64,000 nt of DNA, taken from NCBI GenBank assembly GCA_963719135.1, contig CAVRAZ010000007.1, positions 472,415 to 536,414 on the forward strand, written 5' to 3'. Source of the DNA: CAVRAZ01 sp963719135 (GTDB lineage Bacteria; Pseudomonadota; Gammaproteobacteria; DSM-19610). Below, in pieces: positions 25,059-33,682 of this stretch; within the stretch, counting starts at the first letter, position 1, and every line of letters begins with the position of its first letter. The translations under genes and the position numbers were made by a program. The notes under the pieces were generated by a model. The model saw nothing but the letters and a program-made list of their open reading frames with translations. It did not search any database and was not told the DNA's origin.

Positions 25059-25185
25059 GATGTCCTCCTCTATTTGCTCCAATTGCCCGATTCCGAGCCG
25101 CTTGATTGCCCGATTTATTAAGAGAGCAACAGGTGTGCCCTCGATCGGGCAGAACCTTCATTTTTTCATCAGCTGTAACATGTTG
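25059..25185 (-). promoter_or_regulatory. Leader region of the lasso precursor gene
   Basis: The 127 bp between cyclase stop and precursor start are clearly more AT-rich than the genes around them. They hold a very strong ribosome site (GAGGAGG, 25064-25070) and two direct copies of ATTGCCCGATT. This suggests that the precursor has its own promoter in addition to read-through from the cyclase. I could not assign -35/-10 boxes with confidence. Confidence 0.5.
25082..25115. repeat. Direct repeat of ATTGCCCGATT upstream of lasso precursor
   Basis: Identical 11-base copies lie at 25082-25092 and 25105-25115 with a 23-bp period, close to two helical turns, 24 bp upstream of the precursor ATG. The pattern suits an operator bound by a dimer on one DNA face; no regulator gene is adjacent. 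Confidence 0.6.
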
Positions 25186-27144
25186 TTATGCAACGAGATA
25201 GCGTATATGGTCCTGGGAAGGAACTTGCACTGTTGCAGAAGTGAAACGACGCCTCCGCGCCCGCAGCCACCGCTCAGTGTGATAGGTATACAACAGGGCC
25301 ACCCTGAGGTCGCCTTGGGAGCGGTCCCGATATGCGGATACCGCCCGGCGGAATCCGTCGGCTTTCACGATCCCCATTTCCCCGAGCAGGAGGGGCTCAG
25401 AGAGCAGCTCCTCCGTCAGGTGGGACAGGTGCTGGAACACCTGCCGATGAGAAAACCCATCGGTCGTTCCAGTGCGGTGAGCCCGCGGGGCAAGGACCTG
25501 GTCGGGAAGCCATCCTCTCACGGCCCTTCGAAGCAGTCGTTTCGTTTCCCGCCCGAATGCGCGCTCCTCGCGGGGTCGCGACAGGGCGAACTCCACGATC
25601 CGACGATCCGCCAGAGGTGACCGGAGTTCCACTCCCTCTTCGAGGGCGAATCCGGCGAGGTGCGATATCACACGCTGTTGGGCGAAGCTGGTCCAGTACC
25701 ATGCGGTTTCCGCACGGGCACAGCTCGGCTTTCCCGGGCCGGGCAGGTGGTCAAGCTCCCGCTCGGCCAGGCGAGTCGATCGGAGAAAGTCCTCGGAAAA
25801 CCAGCTCGGCGTCCATCGCTCCCCGTAGCGAGCCAGCCGTCGCCCCCCTCGGAGCCTGGCTGCCGCGTGCATCAGATAGTCCGGCAGGATCGGCTGGATC
25901 GCGGTGCGGAAGAACAGGCGGAACCCACTGCCACCCAGCGCCCGCCAATCACGCCGCAGCTCGCGCCACCGGCCTGAGCGAAAGAGGTCGGCGAGATAGA
26001 TCGGGGAAACCTGGAACGCCTGATCGCCTCCGTTTCCGTCGAGAGCAACCCTGCTTCCGGTGCTTCGGCTGCCTCGGGCCAGCGCGCGATTCCAGTGCTC
26101 GTACAGGTGACGGAACGGCTCGTCCCGTTCGATCAGTTCGGTCTCCGGGGGATCGAAGAAAGGGATTCGGTCAATGTCCAGCCAGTGAACCCGGGCACCC
26201 CAGCTGCCGGCTATCGCCTCGATGAGATCGTCCTCTCGCCCTGGGTCGCCAGGGGGATAGCTGATCGAAACGGGAGAGAGCCGGGAACCGCGGTTTCCCT
26301 GTGCCAGAAGCGCCTGACCGGCCCCGAAGACCGCCGGTGAATCCCAGCCGCCGCTCATCCAGATAGAGCTCGATCCCGCTCTGGCCAGGCGTTCCTGCAC
26401 CGCAGCGGTGAGCAGGTGTCGCAGATGGTCCGCCGCATCATCGAAAGACAACTGGCGGGAAGGCTCGATCGACGGTTCCCAGTGGCGCTTCGGTCTGCTG
26501 GCTGTTCCCTCGGACCAGCGAAGGTCGGTACCGCCGGGGAGTCTCTCCACCGCTGCAAAGCAGGTCTCCGGCCCCGCGGCCATGAATCCAGCCGCGGTCG
26601 CGGCAATGCTTTCAGGATGGAGGGCGTCGGGAACATCCGGATGCGCGAGGACGCCCCCGATCGTCGAAGCGACGAAAAGCGTCTTCGGGGCTTCCGCAAA
26701 GTGGAGCGGACGCTTTGCGAGGAAATCGCGGGAACAGAATCCTCGCCGCTTCCGGCGGTCCCAAAGCACGAAAGCGAAATCGCCTTCCAGCCGACTCGGA
26801 CAGTCCTCCGCCCAGGCGCGATACGCCGCGGCGATCAGGTGGCTGGCTGTCGGGCCGCCGGGTACGATCCCCGATACGGCGAGCTTCCGGCGGAGATCTT
26901 CCCGGTAGTGAATCGTGGCGTCGGCGGCGAGGACGAGGTCAGGCTCCACCAGCAACAGCACGTCACCGCTGAAATCCTCTCCCAGCTCCCAGGCGTGACG
27001 GGACACCGCCAGGGTTGCGCCGTCCCCGCTCCACACCTGACGGGGACCATCGGCTCGGCGCGACATGGCATCCAGCATCTGCCCTGCGGCGGGATCCGGT
27101 CGGGTGTCCCCATGGGCTCGAAAAACCCCGACGATTGCGCTCAC
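25186..27144 (-). CDS. Lasso peptide cyclase (asparagine-synthetase-like)
   Basis: The 652 residues have the asparagine synthetase B fold. The N-terminal glutaminase-like half starts MSAIVGVF, so the catalytic Cys2 of true glutamine-dependent enzymes is Ser; lasso cyclases do not need ammonia from glutamine. The C-terminal half has the ATP-pyrophosphatase loop SSIWMSGGWDSPAVF (canonical SGGxDS), the second acidic site ALDGNGGDQAF, and a Lys/Arg-rich tail. It would adenylate the Asp side chain of the core and let the core N-terminus form the macrolactam. The GTG start overlaps the peptidase stop by four bases. It is distinct from the second asparagine-synthetase-like gene near 32-33 kb, which keeps Cys2. 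Confidence 0.9.
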   Translation of the reverse strand: MSAIVGVFRAHGDTRPDPAAGQMLDAMSRRADGPRQVWSGDGATLAVSRHAWELGEDFSGDVLLLVEPDLVLAADATIHYREDLRRKLAVSGIVPGGPTASHLIAAAYRAWAEDCPSRLEGDFAFVLWDRRKRRGFCSRDFLAKRPLHFAEAPKTLFVASTIGGVLAHPDVPDALHPESIAATAAGFMAAGPETCFAAVERLPGGTDLRWSEGTASRPKRHWEPSIEPSRQLSFDDAADHLRHLLTAAVQERLARAGSSSIWMSGGWDSPAVFGAGQALLAQGNRGSRLSPVSISYPPGDPGREDDLIEAIAGSWGARVHWLDIDRIPFFDPPETELIERDEPFRHLYEHWNRALARGSRSTGSRVALDGNGGDQAFQVSPIYLADLFRSGRWRELRRDWRALGGSGFRLFFRTAIQPILPDYLMHAAARLRGGRRLARYGERWTPSWFSEDFLRSTRLAERELDHLPGPGKPSCARAETAWYWTSFAQQRVISHLAGFALEEGVELRSPLADRRIVEFALSRPREERAFGRETKRLLRRAVRGWLPDQVLAPRAHRTGTTDGFSHRQVFQHLSHLTEELLSEPLLLGEMGIVKADGFRRAVSAYRDRSQGDLRVALLYTYHTERWLRARRRRFTSATVQVPSQDHIRYLVA

Positions 27145-27623
27145 AGCTGGACGGCTTTCACATCGGCGAGATATCGAAAGCGGGAAACCCGCGAGCTGGG
27201 ATCCCCGAGCGCCAGGTCGCCGATCTGGACCCAGGCATGGGCGATGAACGCCCCATCCCGGATCTGTACCCCGATCCTGATCATCCCCGTTTCGACCCCA
27301 CGACGTCGCAGCATATGCTGCAGCGCCATGGCGTACTCCAGGCAGGTGGGACGGAGAAGCCCGAAGGTCGCGACTCGATCGAGCGCGTCACTCAGCCGGG
27401 AGGCGATGATTCTCCAGTTTGGCGGGGATGTTGCCGGGGCCTCCGCTTCGCCGCCCTTCCAGGAATCCACCAACTGTCCGAGCGGCTGGCTCCGTCGAGC
27501 CTTCCTGGCCCGAATCAGCATCCACTGAGCCTCGACGAGCTCGAGGATTGCCTGACGATCGGTGCCTGCCAGCCGGAGCAGTTTGCGGAAGGGTTCAGGC
27601 ACCAGCCAGGACCAGCCCCTCAT
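27141..27623 (-). CDS. Lasso leader peptidase (B2, transglutaminase-like)
   Basis: This 160-residue protein has the cysteine-protease core of lasso B2 proteins: the catalytic Cys in RPTCLEYAMALQHMLRRRGV, His in FIAHAWVQIGD, and the following Asp in LALGDPSS. The N-terminal helical part (RKLLRLAGTDRQAILELVEAQWMLIRARKA) is also typical. It removes the leader C-terminal to the Thr-x pair when the RRE protein delivers the precursor. The ATG at 27623 overlaps the RRE gene by 29 bp; a GTG at 27602 with an 8-bp overlap is an alternative start giving 153 residues. It is coupled to the cyclase by GTGA. Confidence 0.88.
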   Translation of the reverse strand: MRGWSWLVPEPFRKLLRLAGTDRQAILELVEAQWMLIRARKARRSQPLGQLVDSWKGGEAEAPATSPPNWRIIASRLSDALDRVATFGLLRPTCLEYAMALQHMLRRRGVETGMIRIGVQIRDGAFIAHAWVQIGDLALGDPSSRVSRFRYLADVKAVQL

Positions 27624-27930
27624 TCATCATCTGCTGGAGGAGCTCGGAGACATCGTTCCTGAGCTGGGCCGGCTCGATCTCGGGGTAGCGGAGCGAGAGT
27701 GCCGCACAGATCTGCGCAAGCTCCTTGCATCTGGGCGGGAGGAGATCCCAAACCTGGAGGCCGACGTCGTTGAGCCCGAAGTAGACTTCACTCTCGGTGT
27801 GAAGGAGGACCGCGCCTTCGGCCACCGGTTTGCATACTACGGCTGGGTGCGGGGAGGGAAGCACGCCTACCTCCTGAAGTGGTTTGGTACAAGGGGGCAA
27901 CAAGCGTGCCTTCAATTGGAGAACCGTCAT
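27595..27930 (-). CDS. PqqD-family RRE protein (lasso B1)
   Basis: This 111-residue protein has the PqqD/RRE winged-helix pattern: VVCKPVAEGAVLLHTESEVYFGLNDVGLQVWDLL, then a helical stretch ICAALSLRYPEIEPAQLRNDVSELLQQMMNEGLV. In lasso pathways this domain binds the leader and presents it to the B2 peptidase and cyclase. It is the first gene of the minus-strand unit. Upstream lie about 90 bp to the divergent deacetylase gene, so the main promoter of the lasso operon should be there. The ATG at 27930 lacks a strong ribosome site; an internal start is possible, since RRE proteins are often nearer 85-95 residues. Confidence 0.87.
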   Translation of the reverse strand: MTVLQLKARLLPPCTKPLQEVGVLPSPHPAVVCKPVAEGAVLLHTESEVYFGLNDVGLQVWDLLPPRCKELAQICAALSLRYPEIEPAQLRNDVSELLQQMMNEGLVLAGA

Positions 27931-28019
27931 GAATCACACGTACCCATAACGTCTTTCGTGCCAATATCTTACGCATCATGCGCCGGGGTATTCCACCTCC
28001 GATGTGGTGGGCGAGCAGC

Positions 28020-28859
28020 ATGACGCACCTCTTTTCGGTGGATGTCGAGGAGCATTTCCAGGTCAGCGCATTTGACCGGACGCTCTCTCGGAAGGATTGG
28101 GACCACCAACCCTCCCGGGTCGAGGCCAATACCGACCGCCTACTCCAGCTCCTGGACGAGCACCAGGCGACCGCCACCTTCTTCACCCTGGGGTGGGTTG
28201 CCGAGCGCCAGCCGGCCCTGATCCGCCGGATCGTCCAGCAGGGCCACGAGCTTGGATCCCATACCTGGTGGCACCGACTGGTGTATCAGGACGATCGCGG
28301 AGATTTCCGTGAGGATGTTCGTCGCTCCAAGCATGTCCTCGAGGATATTTCCGGGACGGCGGTCCGTGGATTCCGGGCTCCCAGCTTTTCGATCATCCGG
28401 GGGACGGAGTGGGCCTTCGACATCCTGGTGGAAGAGGGATACGCCTTCGATTCGAGTCTTTTTCCGATCCGGCGCCCGGGTTATGGCTATCCCTCGGCGA
28501 CCCCGACGCCCCACCGGATTCACCGTTCCGGCGGGTCGCTGCTCGAGTTTCCCCTGGCCACCACCAGGCTCCTGGGATGCCGGTTGCCGGCGGCGGGCGG
28601 GGGGTATCTCCGTCAGCTACCCCTTGGCTTGATGCAGCGGGCCCTCCGTGAAGGCGCCGCGGCCGGGCAAGCAGCGATGGTCTACATCCATCCCTGGGAA
28701 ATCGATCCCGACCAGCCCCGCCTGCCGGTCGGTTGGCTGACCCGGATCCGCCACTATCGCGGACTTGGCCGCACCCTGGACCGGCTTGGCACAATCCTCC
28801 GCGAATTCCGATTCTCCTCGGTCGCCCGGTGGCTGACGGAGAACGCCGTCCCCGAATGA
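28020..28859 (+). CDS. Polysaccharide deacetylase, exosortase-A-associated (DUF3473) type
   Basis: The product is a NodB-fold deacetylase of 279 residues: LFSVDVEEHFQVSAF with the metal/catalytic Asp, TFFTLGWVAE, the HELGSHTWWH metal histidines, RAPSFSI, and the C-terminal part VYIHPWEIDPDQPR with the general-acid His region of DUF3473 proteins. In exosortase-A/PEP-CTERM loci this protein trims acetyl groups from the exopolysaccharide or its lipid-linked precursor. The frame opens at 27978, but family N-termini begin at MTHLFSVDVE, so ATG 28020 is chosen. The stop overlaps the next start (ATGA). It diverges from the lasso operon. Confidence 0.88.
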   Translation: MTHLFSVDVEEHFQVSAFDRTLSRKDWDHQPSRVEANTDRLLQLLDEHQATATFFTLGWVAERQPALIRRIVQQGHELGSHTWWHRLVYQDDRGDFREDVRRSKHVLEDISGTAVRGFRAPSFSIIRGTEWAFDILVEEGYAFDSSLFPIRRPGYGYPSATPTPHRIHRSGGSLLEFPLATTRLLGCRLPAAGGGYLRQLPLGLMQRALREGAAAGQAAMVYIHPWEIDPDQPRLPVGWLTRIRHYRGLGRTLDRLGTILREFRFSSVARWLTENAVPE

Positions 28860-29878
28860 GCACCGGACTCTTCGACGGGAGCGGCGAGGAGTGGGATGCC
28901 TTCGTCGTCAGGCAGCCCGGATATACCCACTTTCACCGGTACGGGTGGAAGAGGATCATGGAACGCGTCTTCGGACATGAGACGAAATATCTCGCGGTCC
29001 GCGATGGGGACAGCCTGGCCGCGGTGCTGCCGCTGGTCCGGGTTCGGAGCCGGCTCTTCGGGCATTATCTGGTCTCGATGCCGTTCCTGAACTATGGTGG
29101 CCCCCTGGGCACGAACGATGGGGTTGCCACGGTGGTTCGCGCGGCTTCTGACGAGGCGGGTCGCTCGAAGGCGCGCCTGCTGGAGCTCCGATGCCGGGTT
29201 CCCATGCCGGTGGATCTGGCGGTTTCCCATCGCAAGATCACCGTCATGCTGGACCTGCCCGACGATCCAGACGCCCTGCTCAAGCAACTCGGCTCCAAGC
29301 TTCGCAGCCAGGTCCGCCGCCCTTCCAAGGAGGGAGTCACGGTGCGATTCGGCCCCGATCAGGTGGAGCCTTTCTATGAGGTGTTCAGCCGCCACATGCG
29401 CGACCTGGGGACGCCAAGCCTTCCTCGACGCTTCTTCCAGGCGATCGCCTCGGCATTTCCTGAGGATGCCTGGTTCGGGTGTGCCTGGCTCGATGCCGAG
29501 CCGGTCGCATGTGGGGCAGGATTCCAGTGGGGAGACGAGTTCGAGATGACCTGGGCCTCTTCGCTCGCCCGGTTCAATCGTCTTGCGCCCAACATGCTGC
29601 TCTACTGGTCATTCATGGAGCGGGCGATAGCGGCGGGAATCCGGCGGTTCAATTTCGGTCGGTGCACCCCAGACAGTGGAACCCATCGATTCAAGCGCCA
29701 GTGGGGCTCCCGGGACGAGCCGCTCTACTGGTATCAGTGGACCCCCGAGGGATCCACCGGCGCGTCCACCCCTTCACCTGACCAGGGGAAATACGCCTGG
29801 GGTCCGCGACTGTGGCGTCACCTTCCCCTGGGGATGGCGCGCCGGCTGGGCCCCTGGATCGTCAAGTCGATCCCTTGA
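28856..29878 (+). CDS. FemAB-like acyltransferase, exosortase-system-associated type
   Basis: This 340-residue protein has two GNAT folds in tandem, as in FemX/FemAB and the PEP-CTERM-associated FemAB-related family. Seen are FHRYGWKRIMERVFGHETKYL, the SKLRSQVRRPSKEGVTVRFG core typical of the family, and NMLLYWSFMERAIAAGIRRFNFGRCTPDSGTHRFKRQWG near the C-terminus. Family members transfer aminoacyl or acyl groups; in polysaccharide loci they are thought to modify the glycan, but the acceptor is unknown. It is coupled to the deacetylase by ATGA and overlaps the convergent ATP-grasp gene by 17 bp. Confidence 0.85.
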   Translation: MSTGLFDGSGEEWDAFVVRQPGYTHFHRYGWKRIMERVFGHETKYLAVRDGDSLAAVLPLVRVRSRLFGHYLVSMPFLNYGGPLGTNDGVATVVRAASDEAGRSKARLLELRCRVPMPVDLAVSHRKITVMLDLPDDPDALLKQLGSKLRSQVRRPSKEGVTVRFGPDQVEPFYEVFSRHMRDLGTPSLPRRFFQAIASAFPEDAWFGCAWLDAEPVACGAGFQWGDEFEMTWASSLARFNRLAPNMLLYWSFMERAIAAGIRRFNFGRCTPDSGTHRFKRQWGSRDEPLYWYQWTPEGSTGASTPSPDQGKYAWGPRLWRHLPLGMARRLGPWIVKSIP

Positions 29879-31067
29879 GGGCACGAAACCAACCGATCGA
29901 TTCACGGAAGAATGGCGCGGGATCGCCGAATCGGAACACGGCGCCTCGCTGCCGCGGTCTCCAGGGAACCATGGCCTGACCGAGCACACGCAGGAGGCCG
30001 GGAGCGTCCTCCGGTAGGTCCAGACGCGCTCGCGACTTCGTCACCCTCGCGAGGACGTAATCCACCTCCCCCCACTCCCAGCGACTCCGCAGTCCCACCC
30101 GCCATTGGTGGGACGGCGAGAAGGCCTCGCCCAGGGCGAGCCTCACCAGATACCAGGGGAAATCGGCTCCGGCATCGACGGCGAGCTGGAGCGATCCCCA
30201 GAAACGAGGATTCACCTCCATCAGATATGCCCGGCCCGTTCGTGACTCCAGCTTGAATTCCACCATGGCAACGCCCGTCCAATCCAGCCGGTCCAGGAGC
30301 GCCATGGATTGCGCCCCGAGATGCGGATCGAGCTCGATACTCTCGCAATTCACACTGACGCCGCCGGAAGGAGGGAATTCCCTGATTCGCCGATGGGCGA
30401 ATGTCGCGACCGTTTGACCCTTCCACCGAAGCAGGAAGACGCCCACCCCGGGACCTGTGATGCGCCGCTGTAGAAGGATCGGGAAGCACCTCGGGTCCAT
30501 CCGGGCCAGTATCGCGAGCAGATGTTCGCGACTGTTCGCGTAGGAAACCCCGATCTTGATGCGTCCATGGTGCCCCTCGCTCACGGAGCGCGCCGGTTTG
30601 AGGACCAGGGGGAAGTCGTCGTCCCCGATCTCCGGGAGCGGTGTAGTTCCGTCCTCGAGCAGCCACTGGCCCGGCACGTCGATTCCAAGGCCTCGGGCCA
30701 GCTCGAGAACGTGTTGCTTGTCTGCTGCTCGCTGGAATGCCTGCAGGTCCCCACAGGGAACCGTCAGGTCCGGCAGTCGAGCGCGCGCTTCCAGAATCGC
30801 AATAGTCGAGGCGTCGGTCAGGGGGAGGACGATGCGGCAGCCGTTGACCTGGGCCAGCCGGGCGACCCCTTCGACGAATTCTGCCGGGTCGTGCAACGGG
30901 TCAGGAAGCAGGGTCTCGGAGGTCGCGAACCGGGACCCTCCTGCAAGCGAGGCCCGGACGCTGGCCCCAATGTGGACGGGATAGTGCCTCGCGCCGAGGG
31001 AGCGAACCACAGCGAGGGCGGCGCGTTGCTCGCCATCGAGGACGAGGATCGGGGCCGGGCTAACCAT
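29862..31067 (-). CDS. ATP-grasp ligase-like protein
   Basis: The 401 residues follow the ATP-grasp layout: an N-terminal Rossmann-like region (ILVLDGEQRAALAVVRSLG), a central ATP-binding part with FPLVLKPARSVSEGHHG (Lys ligand) and RRITGPGVGVFLLRWKG, and the Mg-binding LMEVNPRFWGSLQLAVDAGADFPWYLV near residue 290. Such carbamoyl-phosphate-synthase-like ligases in exosortase and capsule loci join a carboxylate to an amine or other nucleophile; the substrate is unknown. The ATG at 31067 gives a standard N-terminus, although the frame is open to 31199. It follows the phosphatase with a few bases of overlap. Confidence 0.82.
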   Translation of the reverse strand: MVSPAPILVLDGEQRAALAVVRSLGARHYPVHIGASVRASLAGGSRFATSETLLPDPLHDPAEFVEGVARLAQVNGCRIVLPLTDASTIAILEARARLPDLTVPCGDLQAFQRAADKQHVLELARGLGIDVPGQWLLEDGTTPLPEIGDDDFPLVLKPARSVSEGHHGRIKIGVSYANSREHLLAILARMDPRCFPILLQRRITGPGVGVFLLRWKGQTVATFAHRRIREFPPSGGVSVNCESIELDPHLGAQSMALLDRLDWTGVAMVEFKLESRTGRAYLMEVNPRFWGSLQLAVDAGADFPWYLVRLALGEAFSPSHQWRVGLRSRWEWGEVDYVLARVTKSRARLDLPEDAPGLLRVLGQAMVPWRPRQRGAVFRFGDPAPFFRESIGWFRALKGST

Positions 31068-31653
31068 CTCGCCGGCGAAGGGACCGCTCCCAGAGGCCCC
31101 GAATCGAGCGTTCGATCTGATCGAAAGCTCGGTGGAAGGCGCTTTCAGGTTGTCCATAGGGGTCGGCGATTTCCCGTTCCGGCACCCCGGACTCGTCAAA
31201 ATCCCCCAGGAGGGCGATTCGCTCCCTGTCGACCCCGAACTGCCGGTGAAGCTCGTCGCGATGACGCCTGGTCATGACGAGAAAAAGATCGAATCGCGTC
31301 CGGTCATCCGCGCTGATGAGGCGAGACCGATGGGCACTCAGATCGACGCCCCGAGTCAGGGCGATGGCTGCCCCGCGAGCATCGGCGGGACGTCCCGGGC
31401 CGATGAAGCCGGCCGACTCAACCTCCAGGTTCGTAGCGCCGTCCAGGGCGGCTGCTCTTCGCAGGAGAGCGGCGGTGTAAGGGCTGCGACAGATGTTGCC
31501 GGTGCAGATGACCAGAATCCGCCGCGGACGACCCCGACGGATCAGACGGTCCTGGGTCCGGGCGCGGGATCTCCGGTGGGTCAGTCGATCGACTCGCGCC
31601 AGGATCCGATCACGGAGGTTTCGGCCTCGTTCTGACAGGCTCTTCCAGGTCAA
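31060..31653 (-). CDS. Low-molecular-weight protein tyrosine phosphatase
   Basis: After an arginine-rich N-terminal extension of about 45 residues, the protein has the LMW-PTP signature ILVICTGNICRSPYTAALL (C-x5-R-S phosphate loop). A substrate-recognition helix follows, and the general-acid Asp lies in REIADPYGQPESAF. In polysaccharide loci these phosphatases dephosphorylate the Wzc-type BY-kinase that regulates chain length; no such kinase is in the window. Start: TTG at 31653 overlaps the amidotransferase stop (TTGA); a later start is possible because canonical LMW-PTPs begin about ten residues before the P-loop. The neighbouring genes are co-oriented and overlapping. Confidence 0.85.
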   Translation of the reverse strand: MTWKSLSERGRNLRDRILARVDRLTHRRSRARTQDRLIRRGRPRRILVICTGNICRSPYTAALLRRAAALDGATNLEVESAGFIGPGRPADARGAAIALTRGVDLSAHRSRLISADDRTRFDLFLVMTRRHRDELHRQFGVDRERIALLGDFDESGVPEREIADPYGQPESAFHRAFDQIERSIRGLWERSLRRRDG

Positions 31654-33615
31654 TGCGAGCGCGGGCCCCAGGTGTTCATCCACGCGCAGAACATGACGAC
31701 GGCCCAGAGGCCATACGCCTGCGAGCGATCGCCCTTTCCAAAGCATTCCCAGGCGCGGGTCACTCGGCGTGCATCGAAAGGTCCGTCAGTCCCGAGGTTT
31801 GCCGGACTCAAGTACTCTGCCGCCCACGTCCGCAGCTCGCCCTGGAGCCAGTCGGCAATGGGGACGGTGAATCCGACCTTCGGCCGATCCACCAGTGCCC
31901 TGGGAACCCGGCGATAGAGCACCTCTCGCAGGATCCATTTCCCCTTGCCATCCCGGATCTTGTGCTCCGGCCGAAGTCGCCAGGCAAACTCCACGACCCG
32001 ATGGTCCAGGATCGGTACCCGCGCCTCGAGGCTCACCGCCATGCTCATGCGATCCACCTTGGCGAGGAGATCGTCAGGAAGGTAGAGCATCTGATCGGCC
32101 AGCATGGCCCGCTCAAGGAAGCTTTGCCGGCCCGGCATCCGGGAGAATGCGCAGGAGTACGGATCCGCGGTCTCCACCCGCGAGGCGAGGAGCTCGTTCG
32201 GGTCCTGCCAGGCTGAAAGGAGGGTGCGATACATCCCCACCTCCGATTCGGCCTGGAGGAGGTTGCCCGAGTTTCCGGACTTTTTCTCCGGGTAGTCGCT
32301 GGCCCCCGACCCCGGGAATCACGCGGGCGGATGCCCGATAGGCCCGGGACCAGGTTTCCTCGGACAGGAGGCCCATCGCCGCTCCCACCGGTTTCCGTAG
32401 CGCGCCGGGCATCCGGCTGGCGAACGCAATCATTCCCGGTCCGCTGAGATACCGGTTGTAGCCGCCGAACAGCTCATCGCCGCCGTCTCCGGTGAGCGCG
32501 ACGGTCACCTCCTGACGCGCCAGTCGGGAGACCAGGAGAGTGGGAATCTGGCTGGGGTCGGCGAACGGCTCATCGTTGAGGGACGGAAGCCGTTCCACCA
32601 GCTCCAGCGCCGCACGATCGTCCACCGCCAGCTCTCGATGCTCGGCCCCGATGTGGGCGGCGATGGCCCTCGCCATCGGACCTTCATCATGTTCCGTCCC
32701 CGGAAAACTGATCGAGTAGGTTTTGACCGGGCGGGACGAGGCCTGCTGCATCATCGCCACCACGGTCGACGAGTCGATACCGCCGGAGAGGAGGGCGCCG
32801 AGCGGGACGTCGGACTCGAGCCGCAAGGCAACCGCCTCGGAGAGGAGCTGATCGAGCTCCTCGATCACGTCCTGGTCGGTTCCCATAACCCGGGACCGAT
32901 CCCCGGCTTCCGCCACCTCGAGCAGGGACCAGAAGGCTTCACTCGGCGGAGGCTCTCTGGTCACATCGCGAATGACCTGGTGGTGTCCCGGGGCGAGCTT
33001 CCGGACCCCTTCGAGGATCGAACGGGGCGCCGGGACATAGAGATACCGGAGATACTGGACCATTGCCTCCCGGTCGATCGACCGGGGAACCTCGGGTAAT
33101 GCCATGAGGGCCCGGAGCTCGGAGCCGAACGCGAGGAACCCGGGCGCCCAGAAGATGTGGAGGGGCTTGATGCCGAGGCGGTCCCTGATCAGGTGCAGAT
33201 CGTGTTGCTCCGCATCCCAGACGGCGATCGCGAACATGCCCACGAACTTGCGAATCGAGGCGGCGATTCCGTAGGCCTCGAAACAGGCGAGCATGACCTC
33301 CGTATCGGAGTGGCCCCGGAAGCGGGCCCCCCGTTGCTCTATGTCCTGCCGAAGCGCGCGGTGATTGTAGACCTCCCCGTTGAAGACCACGGTGTAACGT
33401 CCGCTTTGGGACACCATCGGTTGGTGCCCCAGCGCCGATGTATCGATGATGGCAAGGCGGCGGAAGCCCAGCGCAACCCCGCACTCCTCGGAAATCCAGG
33501 TCCCGTCGTCATCGGGTCCCCGGTGCCGGACGGCTCCGATCATGGCTTCGACCCGGGCAGACAGCCGCCCGGGTTCGATCGGCGTTCTGGAGAGAATCCC
33601 GGCGATTCCGCACAT
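31650..33615 (-). CDS. Asparagine-synthetase-like amidotransferase, exosortase-A-system type (frameshifted)
   Basis: The N-terminal class II glutaminase begins MCGIAGIL with the nucleophile Cys2, and includes RHRGPDDDGTW, NGEVYNH and DTEVMLACFEAYG. The synthetase half has LLSGGIDSSTVVA and LTGDGGDELFGGYNRY. The frame changes near 32300, where five G on the coding strand reduced to four would read on as GASDYPEKKSGNSGNLLQAESEVGMY. The rest (KVDRMSMAVSLEARVPILDHRVVEFAWRL...) continues to 31650, giving about 655 residues. Unlike the lasso cyclase it should use glutamine. It presumably amidates a uronic acid or similar unit of the polysaccharide. It is the first gene of a minus-strand set with phosphatase and ATP-grasp. 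Confidence 0.85.
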
Positions 33616-33682
33616 CTCGAAGGCTCACTTTCCAGGCGGAACGGGGAGCGCAAGGACGAGGCCATGAGTACTCTTCCCGGGA

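Noticed and set aside
24891..25082. TTG at 25082 as start of the lasso precursor
   Set aside because: The ideal ribosome site lies inside this extension, immediately before the ATG at 25058.
31650..33615. Second lasso cyclase
   Set aside because: It keeps the glutaminase Cys2 (MCGIAG), has no precursor, RRE or peptidase beside it, and fits the exosortase-type amidotransferase; it is not part of the lasso cluster.
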